Source: an uncultured Clostridia bacterium (lineage in GTDB: Bacteria > Bacillota > Clostridia > Christensenellales > UBA1242). Taken from it: a stretch of DNA of 26,505 nucleotides. Shown piece after piece: positions 21,360 to 26,505 of this stretch (its first letter is position 1; each line of letters begins with the position of its first letter). A program made the position numbers and the translations under genes. The stretch is taken from positions 1 to 26,505 of the forward strand of contig CALWTN010000008.1 in the NCBI GenBank assembly GCA_944384475.1, in the 5' to 3' direction. The notes beneath the pieces are model-generated. The model was not told where the DNA came from, made no database searches, and saw only the letters and a list, made by a program, of their open reading frames with translations.

Positions 21360-22661
21360 ATGAAAAAGTCATTATTTATAATAGGTCTGTCATTGGCGTC
21401 TATACTTGCACTTACCGGCTGCAATCAAAACGCAAACGAAACTGCTGCAATCGACAAACTCTCACACCAACTCAACCGTGTAACCAACACTGTTGCAGCG
21501 CTAGCAAACGGTAATGAAAATCAAGTCAAAACAAATTTGATAAGCAAATATTCCAACAACTCTTCGCTGTTTTCTAAATTTTCAGATGCGTATCAAGATT
21601 TAAGCGCAACCAATGAGCAAATTAAAACTTTAAAAACCGACATTTTAAAAAAGGTTAAAACAATTAAAAAGCAAATTGTCGATGGTGTTAAACTTGGAAA
21701 CTCCAACACCAACGCTATAATTGAACTGACTGACAGCATGCAAAAAAACAACAACAATCTGCACAAAACTAGAAGCGAATTTAACAGCATTTTAAAAAAC
21801 ATCTCAAAAATAAACTCTCAGCCAGACAAAACTACTGTCGATGCAAAAATAACCAAACTTACATGCTGCTTAAACGCCAGAGAGTGTTATCTTAAAAACA
21901 TTTATCACGCCCTTGAAAACATAGAGAACATATTGGGCAATCTAGAAAACGATGAACAAAATGTGCAGGACTATCAAACATACGATTATCAAGCCCCTGA
22001 GCCGACAAATGATGAAGAGCATCAACCATCGTTGCAGCAACCGCAAAACAATCTTTCAAATGTCAACTTCACAAATATACCTGCCTATCCAAATGGATAT
22101 AACGGCTACAACATGCCATATAACTATGGATACAACGGCGCTTATCCAAACGCATATCCAAACGGCTTTAACAAATTTAACCCAAATCGCAACACAGACA
22201 CCTATGGCCCAGGAATTACCAATATAGACACCTATCGCAACACCAATCAAGCACCTTTTGCAGGCAGACATTTTGGCGGCTCTAATGGAATTAATTCTGT
22301 GCAAGTAGAAAGCGAAAACCAACCTGATCAACAAAACGAAGAAGAGGTTAAATTTGAAGACAACTCTACGAAAAATGAAAATCAAGAACAAGAAAAACAG
22401 CATTCCGAAAGCTCTACAACTCAAAAAATAAAATTTGAAAGCGAAAACGCTCAGCCTCAAAGAATTCATCCAAAGCGCCCTCCTATTCCAGCAGAAACTA
22501 AGCAAGAAGACGAGCAATTAAAAATAAAAACCGTCTCCACGCAGGAAGCCGAACAAACCAACGATGAGGAAGGCGAAGATAAGGTCAAGGGGCACACTCA
22601 AACTGTAAATTGCATTACTCTTGACATAAACAAAAAGATTGAAAAACTGATTAAAGGTTAA
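21360..22661 (+). CDS. Unrecognised low-complexity lipoprotein, possible forespore protein
   Basis: I do not recognise this 433-residue protein. It has a clear lipoprotein signal peptide (KKSLFIIGLSLASILALTGC) with the lipid-attachment Cys21, so it should be anchored outside the membrane. Residues about 28-200 look helical (DKLSHQLNRVTNTVAALANG, LSATNEQIKTLKTDILKKVKTIKKQI), with a CC...C cluster near 169-176. A Tyr-Asn-Gly-Pro-rich stretch follows (about 240-275), then an acidic Gln/Glu-rich region (about 320-415), and a short helix with NCITLDINKKIEKLIKG ends it. The middle recalls other low-complexity spore-envelope lipoproteins of Clostridia, but that is only an impression. The site AGGAGG precedes ATG 21360. 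The gene diverges from spoVAC with a sigma-G-like promoter and sits between spoVA and the sigma-F operon, so a spore role is likely. Confidence 0.7.
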   Translation: MKKSLFIIGLSLASILALTGCNQNANETAAIDKLSHQLNRVTNTVAALANGNENQVKTNLISKYSNNSSLFSKFSDAYQDLSATNEQIKTLKTDILKKVKTIKKQIVDGVKLGNSNTNAIIELTDSMQKNNNNLHKTRSEFNSILKNISKINSQPDKTTVDAKITKLTCCLNARECYLKNIYHALENIENILGNLENDEQNVQDYQTYDYQAPEPTNDEEHQPSLQQPQNNLSNVNFTNIPAYPNGYNGYNMPYNYGYNGAYPNAYPNGFNKFNPNRNTDTYGPGITNIDTYRNTNQAPFAGRHFGGSNGINSVQVESENQPDQQNEEEVKFEDNSTKNENQEQEKQHSESSTTQKIKFESENAQPQRIHPKRPPIPAETKQEDEQLKIKTVSTQEAEQTNDEEGEDKVKGHTQTVNCITLDINKKIEKLIKG

Positions 22662-22664
22662 AAT

Positions 22665-22690
22665 AAAATTGTCCGTTAGGACAATTTTTT
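22665..22690 (+). terminator. Two-way terminator between the lipoprotein gene and sigF
   Basis: AAAATTGTCC (22665-22674) and GGACAATTTT (22679-22688) form a perfect 10-bp stem around GTTA, with Ts following on the plus strand and TTTTATTTT on the minus strand. The sigF stop codon (22676-22678) is in the loop. Confidence 0.9.
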
Positions 22691-23398
22691 CTTTAAATTA
22701 TCTAAAATCTTATTTTCCAGCCTTGATACTTGAACTTGTGAGATATGCAACATCTGCGCAATCTCACTTTGTGTTTTGTCGTAAAAATACCTCATCAAAA
22801 TTATTGTTTTATCACGTTTTGGCATGTCACGAATAAGCTCTCTGACTGTAAGTTTATCAAGCAGCGCTTCGCTTCCTTCCTCAACATCCACACGATCAAT
22901 GACAAGCAAGCTGTCGTCTTCGCCCTCGTCAAACGGCGCATACAATGAAATCGGCATGCGTGAAGAATCCATCGCCAGCACGACATCGCCTTCTTCCACG
23001 TTAAAATGCTTTGCGATTTGTTCAATAGTCGGTTTTATTTTATTTTCATTAAAATAGCAATCCACAAACTTGTTGATTTTCAAATTTAATGATTTGATCG
23101 CACGTGAAACTTTAATTGCTCCATCATCACGCATAAATCTTTTTATTTCACCAATAACCATTGGAACGACATAGGTAGAAAATTTTACATTAAAATCGGG
23201 ATTAAAGTTTTTTATAGCCTTAACAAATCCCAAACAGCCCAACTGATATAGGTCGTCATACTCCAGCCCTTTACCTTGAAAGCGCTTGATTATGCTTTTT
23301 ATTAAAGGAGAATTTTCGGCAATCAGCGCATTTTTTGCCTGTTCATCGCCCTTTTGAGCCTGTTCAACCAGTTGTCTGACTTTTTCAGAGTCTAGCAT
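22676..23398 (-). CDS. sigF: RNA polymerase sigma-F factor
   Basis: Sigma-F is the first forespore-specific sigma factor and is held inactive by SpoIIAB. The 240-residue protein has region 2 (EYDDLYQLGCLGFVKAIKNF, then FSTYVVPMVIGEIKRFMRDDG), the region 3 segment IKPTIEQIAKHFNVEEGDVV and the region 4 helix-turn-helix (TQSEIAQMLHISQVQVSRLENKIL). It lacks the N-terminal extension of sigma-E. The start overlaps the spoIIAB stop (ATGCTAG, seven bases), so translation is coupled. Position as third gene of the spoIIA operon separates it from sigma-G, whose sequence is similar. Confidence 0.95.
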   Translation of the reverse strand: MLDSEKVRQLVEQAQKGDEQAKNALIAENSPLIKSIIKRFQGKGLEYDDLYQLGCLGFVKAIKNFNPDFNVKFSTYVVPMVIGEIKRFMRDDGAIKVSRAIKSLNLKINKFVDCYFNENKIKPTIEQIAKHFNVEEGDVVLAMDSSRMPISLYAPFDEGEDDSLLVIDRVDVEEGSEALLDKLTVRELIRDMPKRDKTIILMRYFYDKTQSEIAQMLHISQVQVSRLENKILDNLKKKLS

Positions 23399-23841
23399 GA
23401 TTGTTTTGTTAATGCGCTGCGTTTCAACCTTTTTCTAAGCACAACCACAAGCCCTTTGTCGCCGTTTTTTTGCAGTTCGACTTTGTCCATAAAGCTTTCC
23501 ATAACCGCAAAGCCCATCCCACTGCGCTCCTCATCAGCTTTGGTTGTGTAAAATGGCTCACGAGCCTTTTTAAAATCCTTAATTCCAATTCCCTTGTCGC
23601 TGACGCTTATCACAACTTCGTTTGCGTCCAACTCAACCCTGACAACCACGTCACCCTCGCCTTTTGGATATGCGTGCACAACGCAGTTGGTAACCGCCTC
23701 GGACACAGCCGTTTTTATATCATTGATTTCGTCAAGCGTTGGATTGAGCGGCAAACAAAAACTTGCCACGCAAATTCGAGCAAAGCTTTCATTAACAGAC
23801 TCAGCTTTAAATTTAACTTCCATAAAATTATTTGTTTTCAT
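23392..23841 (-). CDS. spoIIAB: Anti-sigma-F factor SpoIIAB
   Basis: SpoIIAB is a GHKL-fold serine kinase. With ATP it binds and blocks sigma-F; it phosphorylates SpoIIAA, and binding of unphosphorylated SpoIIAA releases sigma-F. The 149-residue protein has the N box (KTAVSEAVTNCVVHAYP), the G1 box (VSDKGIGIKD) and the G2 box (ERSGMGFAVMESFMD). ATG 23841 follows GGAGAGG, nine bases after spoIIAA. The final residues (SALTKQSC) overlap sigF. Confidence 0.96.
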   Translation of the reverse strand: MKTNNFMEVKFKAESVNESFARICVASFCLPLNPTLDEINDIKTAVSEAVTNCVVHAYPKGEGDVVVRVELDANEVVISVSDKGIGIKDFKKAREPFYTTKADEERSGMGFAVMESFMDKVELQKNGDKGLVVVLRKRLKRSALTKQSC

Positions 23842-23850
23842 AGCCTCTCC

Positions 23851-24159
23851 TTAAACAATTTTGGGCATAAGTTCATAAAGCCCTGTCATTTTAAAAATCT
23901 TTTCAGCATGCGAAGACGGATTGCAAATGTAAATGGGAATGCTTCGATCTTTCATTTTTTTATATCGTCCTATCAGCACTCCAATGCCTGTGGAATCCAT
24001 AAATTCAAGTTCCGACAAATCGATAATAATTTGTTTAAATATTCCGCTACCAAACGCCTTGTCCATCTCTTCACGAACATAACTTGCGCTATGCTCATCA
24101 AGCTCGCCACATAGAAGCACGTATAAAGTGCCGTTATAAATCCTTGATTTCAGTTTCAC
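23851..24159 (-). CDS. spoIIAA: Anti-sigma-F factor antagonist SpoIIAA
   Basis: SpoIIAA is the STAS-domain partner that frees sigma-F by capturing SpoIIAB. It is switched off by SpoIIAB phosphorylation and on again by the phosphatase SpoIIE, whose gene is not in the window. The 102-residue protein has the phosphorylated Ser56 in LEFMDSTGIGVLIGRYK. The start is a GTG at 24159 behind a perfect AAAGGAGG. I could not find a convincing sigma-H promoter in the 50 bases after the preceding terminator, so the operon promoter is uncertain. Confidence 0.95.
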   Translation of the reverse strand: MKLKSRIYNGTLYVLLCGELDEHSASYVREEMDKAFGSGIFKQIIIDLSELEFMDSTGIGVLIGRYKKMKDRSIPIYICNPSSHAEKIFKMTGLYELMPKIV

Positions 24160-24200
24160 GTTTTCCTCCTTTACGCTAAGATTTTAAAGTAAGTAAACAT

Positions 24201-24234
24201 AAAAAAAACAACCTCTTTTGTCGAAAAAGAGGTT
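24201..24234 (-). terminator. Terminator of the degV-SDR-ybaK operon
   Basis: AACCTCTTTT (24210-24219) and AAAAGAGGTT (24225-24234) form a perfect 10-bp stem. On the minus strand it is followed by G and eight Ts. It separates ybaK from the spoIIA operon. Confidence 0.9.
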
Positions 24235-24268
24235 TGGTTGTCTTATCGTTTTTTAAGGTTAATTCAAA

Positions 24269-24739
24269 TCAATTCCAATTTTTGCAAACGTCAATCCAAG
24301 CGACGTAATGCGAGTATTTTTGCAGTTGATCAACAGTCAATTCAATAGCACTGTTGCTGCTTCCACAAGCTGGAAAAACAGTTTCAAAGCGTTTTAAAGA
24401 TACGTCTAAGTAAACCCTCACACCTTCGTTGACTGCAAATGGACAAACTCCGCCCACAGCATGCCCTATCTTTTCCTCAACCTGATCAAACGCAATCATC
24501 ACAGGCTTTGTTTTAAACTGCGCTTTAAACTTGGCATTGTCAATTTTTGCATCTCCTGCCGCAACAATCAAAACAGGTTTATCATTTACTATAAACGAAA
24601 GAGTTTTTGCGATACGGCAGGGCTGGCAATGCAATGCTTGTGCAGCAAGCTCAACAGTTGCGCTAGACTGATCAAACTGTTGTATTTTCTTATCCAATCC
24701 ATATTGTTTAAAAAAGGCCACAACCTTTTCTATTGCCAT
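24269..24739 (-). CDS. YbaK/ProX-type aminoacyl-tRNA deacylase
   Basis: Proteins of this fold free tRNA from wrong amino acids in trans (Cys-tRNA-Pro by YbaK, Ala-tRNA-Pro by ProX and relatives). The 156-residue protein has the ELAAQALHCQPCRIAKTLSF segment with a conserved Lys near 45, a central VAAGDAKIDNAKF and the family loop GHAVGGVCPFAVN near 93-105. I cannot assign the substrate. ATG 24739 follows a GGAG-type site and lies 15 bases after the SDR gene in the degV operon. A tRNA-Pro gene lies about 1.7 kb upstream, probably by chance. Confidence 0.88.
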   Translation of the reverse strand: MAIEKVVAFFKQYGLDKKIQQFDQSSATVELAAQALHCQPCRIAKTLSFIVNDKPVLIVAAGDAKIDNAKFKAQFKTKPVMIAFDQVEEKIGHAVGGVCPFAVNEGVRVYLDVSLKRFETVFPACGSSNSAIELTVDQLQKYSHYVAWIDVCKNWN

Positions 24740-24754
24740 TTCAATCTCCTCTCG

Positions 24755-25438
24755 TTAAATTTCAAGCCCGCCGCTGATTGTGACATCTTCGCCGTTTATA
24801 AAGGTGTTCTCATACAAAAACACCACCCCATCCGCCACGTCACTTGGCTTGCCAAATCTGCCAACTGGCGTTTTGTCGATTAGCGCATTTTTTTCTTCCT
24901 GCGAAAATTCTGAATTCATTTTGGTGTCTATGTAACCAGGGCTGATGCTATTTACTCGTATGCCAAAAGCGCCACATTCTTTTGCAAGCGATTTCGTCAG
25001 CGAAACAATTGCACCCTTTGTTGCCGAATAAACCGCTTCGCAACTGCAACCATTTCGAGCCAAAAAGGAAGAAATGTTGACAATAACCCCGCCACGATTT
25101 ATATGCGGCAGCGCATATTTAATGGTGTAAATCGTGCCTAACAAGTTTGTTGCAACCAATTTGTTGATATCTTCATCAGAGGTATCAATCAAAAGCTTTT
25201 CTTCTTCACTAATTCCAGCGCAACAAACAAGCAAGTCAATTTTGCCGATATTTTCAAAGGCTTTTTTAACTTGTTTGGCATCTGAAACATCAAAACGAAG
25301 TTGAGCGCCTTTAATTTGCGCATCAAACTCACCTTTATTTCCGCACAACAAAAGCTCAAAACCTTTTTTTGAAAGAGTTTTGGCAATTTCTCTGCCTATG
25401 TCGCCCGTAGCGCCCGTGATTAAAGCAGTTTTCAGCAT
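24755..25438 (-). CDS. Short-chain dehydrogenase/reductase, FabG-like
   Basis: The 227-residue protein is a classical SDR: TGATGDIGREIA (the NADP(H) dinucleotide loop) near 7-18, VCCAGIS in place of NNAG, the active Ser in VNISSFLARNG, and YSATKGAIVSLTKSLAKECG with the Tyr-x-x-x-Lys pair, then SPGYIDTKMN. Size and motifs fit 3-oxoacyl-ACP reductase (FabG), but many SDRs share them and no other fatty-acid gene is nearby, so the substrate is open. ATG 25438 overlaps the degV stop as ATGCTGA. The link to DegV, a fatty-acid-binding protein, makes a lipid substrate plausible but unproven. Confidence 0.88.
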   Translation of the reverse strand: MLKTALITGATGDIGREIAKTLSKKGFELLLCGNKGEFDAQIKGAQLRFDVSDAKQVKKAFENIGKIDLLVCCAGISEEEKLLIDTSDEDINKLVATNLLGTIYTIKYALPHINRGGVIVNISSFLARNGCSCEAVYSATKGAIVSLTKSLAKECGAFGIRVNSISPGYIDTKMNSEFSQEEKNALIDKTPVGRFGKPSDVADGVVFLYENTFINGEDVTISGGLEI

Positions 25439-26253
25439 ATATAACAAACACCTATTGCTGGGCCAATATGCGAAGCAACAACTGGGCCAAGTTCACCTTC
25501 ATATATTTTTGTGTCAGGAAAAACCTCTTTCATTTTTTGATGCAACGATTCAAAATGCTTTGTGTTGGCGATGTGAATAGCAAAAAGCCTTTTCACGTTT
25601 TTTGGAACCATAGAAATCAATTCAGAGATAACTTTTGCCACGCCAAAAACCTTTTTCGCACAAAGAAGAGTGCCTTGCCTGAAAGTTAAAATTGGCTTGA
25701 TTTGCAACAAAGAGCCAAGCACTGCACTGACCTTTCCAATTCTTCCGCCCTTTTTGAGATAATCTAAACTGTCTGGAACAAAGCATATCTGGCTGTTGAC
25801 TTGAAGCGATGCGATATATTCAAGAATGGTGTCTCTACTCATGCCTTCTTTGGCCTTGTCAAGCACCTCCATGCAATAGCCCCAAATGTTTTGACCTGTT
25901 GACATAGAATCCACAACAGAAATTTTATTTGGATCTTTACATTCGCTCCTAGCCAAATTTGCAACAGAGTTAGTTCCAGAAAGAGTGGCTGAAATTGTAA
26001 AAACTATTGCCTCATTTCCCTCGTCAATAATCTTATTGTAAGCATTAATAAAATCTTCTGGAGAAGGCTGAGAAGTTTTAGGAAAAATTTTAGTTTGAGT
26101 AAAGGAAGCAAAAAACTCGTCATAAGTTCCCGGAAAACCTTCAACAAATTCTTTATCCATATATAAAACTTTAAGCGGCACGACTGTTATATCATTTTTT
26201 TCAACAAATTCTTTTGGTAAATAAGCGGTTGAATCAACGATGAGTTTGATCAT
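25432..26253 (-). CDS. DegV family fatty-acid-binding protein
   Basis: DegV proteins bind a fatty acid; related FakB proteins present it to the FakA kinase, but no FakA is visible here. The 273-residue protein has the two-domain marks: VDSTAYLPKEF at the start, PKTSQPSPEDF, then TISATLSGTNSVANLA (ligand-carboxylate Ser/Thr), DSMSTGQNIWGY, and KKGGRIGKVSAVLGSLLQIKPIL. ATG 26253 follows GGAGGAG. It heads an operon with the SDR and ybaK genes, overlapping the former by seven bases. Confidence 0.94.
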   Translation of the reverse strand: MIKLIVDSTAYLPKEFVEKNDITVVPLKVLYMDKEFVEGFPGTYDEFFASFTQTKIFPKTSQPSPEDFINAYNKIIDEGNEAIVFTISATLSGTNSVANLARSECKDPNKISVVDSMSTGQNIWGYCMEVLDKAKEGMSRDTILEYIASLQVNSQICFVPDSLDYLKKGGRIGKVSAVLGSLLQIKPILTFRQGTLLCAKKVFGVAKVISELISMVPKNVKRLFAIHIANTKHFESLHQKMKEVFPDTKIYEGELGPVVASHIGPAIGVCYIC

Positions 26254-26274
26254 ATCTCCTCCAAAACTTTCAAT

Positions 26275-26302
26275 ATAATAACACAATTATATTATTTTCC
26301 AA
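26275..26302 (-). promoter_or_regulatory. Promoter of degV
   Basis: On the minus strand TTGGAA (26297-26302), a 16-base spacer and TATTAT (26275-26280), with a leader of about 15 bases. The rest of the gap to the tRNA (to 26436) holds a further possible TTGACA and no ORF. Confidence 0.55.
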
Positions 26303-26436
26303 AACTTTTTATCTATGTTTTATAAAAATTCTTAGCTTATAAACAAACATGTTATCAAAAGTTATTATTAAAACGGTTTGCTGTCAATCGTTTTTCAAGA
26401 TTGCTCAAAAAATAAGCAAAACACACAACTTTTTTA

Positions 26437-26505
26437 TGGTCGGAGTGGCGGGATTTGAACCCACGACCTCATGGTCCCGAACCATGCGCGCTACCAAACT
26501 GCGCT
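26437..26505 (-). tRNA. tRNA-Pro(CGG), cut by the window edge
   Basis: Read on the minus strand, the D arm (AGCGCAGTTTGGTAGCGC), anticodon stem CATGG/CCATG with loop TTCGGGA, a five-base variable loop, T arm GTGGG-TTCAAAT-CCCGC, 3' acceptor strand CACTCCG, discriminator A and an encoded CCA are all in place. The anticodon is CGG (reads CCG), with G37 as expected for tRNA-Pro. The first eight or so bases lie beyond the window. Confidence 0.93.

Noticed and set aside
22056..22517. A 153-codon open frame opposite the lipoprotein gene
   Set aside because: It mirrors the low-complexity coding region and has no ribosome site; the plus-strand gene has signal peptide, ribosome site and terminator.
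1..26505. A CRISPR array or a defence island
   Set aside because: No regularly spaced direct repeats and no cas or other defence genes are present; the nucleotidyltransferase-like gene stands alone without an effector.

Overview
The window is chromosomal DNA from a low-GC, endospore-forming Firmicutes bacterium, most likely an uncultured Clostridia lineage. Evidence: sigma-A promoters of near-consensus form, a T-box leader, strong Shine-Dalgarno sites, a complete spoIIAA-spoIIAB-sigF operon, spoVAC/AD/AE, spoIVB and yunB, and an argR-recN-spoIVB order matching ahrC-recN-spoIVB of Bacillus. I see no prophage, IS element, CRISPR array or transfer genes. Most of the window is core genome.

Layout. 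1-201: end of a leucine-rich-repeat protein with its terminator. 236-2571 (+): RNase Y, then a small membrane protein of the 'small multidrug export' family. 2675-6764 (-): serS, a tightly coupled unrecognised gene, a 210-base spacer full of palindromes, then a gene fusing a PadR-like winged helix to four membrane helices. 6938-7966 (+): a XerS-like tyrosine recombinase, probably leaderless. 8087-11479 (-): argR-recN-spoIVB. 11793-17572 (-): pheS-pheT-nifS-thiI under a phenylalanine T-box. 17879-18733 (+): an RluA-family pseudouridine synthase, convergent with yunB. 18730-21268 (-): spoVAC-spoVAD-spoVAE, then yunB. 21360-22661 (+): a lipoprotein divergent from spoVAC. 22676-24159 (-): the sigma-F operon. 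24269-26253 (-): degV, an SDR dehydrogenase and a YbaK-type deacylase. The right edge cuts a tRNA-Pro(CGG).

How the genes work together. SpoIIAA, SpoIIAB and sigma-F form the partner-switching module that starts forespore transcription. SpoVAC/AD/AE form the dipicolinate channel, SpoIVB is the forespore protease that signals to the mother cell, and YunB is another sporulation protein. spoIVB, spoVAC and the unrecognised lipoprotein gene each have a sigma-G-like promoter (xGAATA or TGATTA, 17-18 bases, xAAACTA), which suggests the lipoprotein is a new forespore gene. The NifS-ThiI pair probably makes 4-thiouridine in tRNA and shares an operon with phenylalanyl-tRNA synthetase.

The least explained material is: (1) a family of AT-rich palindromes built on ACATAATAC, found only between genes; (2) a perfect 17-bp inverted repeat flanked by 11-bp direct repeats at 4364-4440; (3) the PadR-membrane fusion with a consensus promoter next to one of these palindromes; (4) the serS-coupled protein, whose C-terminal half faintly recalls nucleotidyltransferases. 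I do not see a clear-cut new multi-gene system. These are the best leads.
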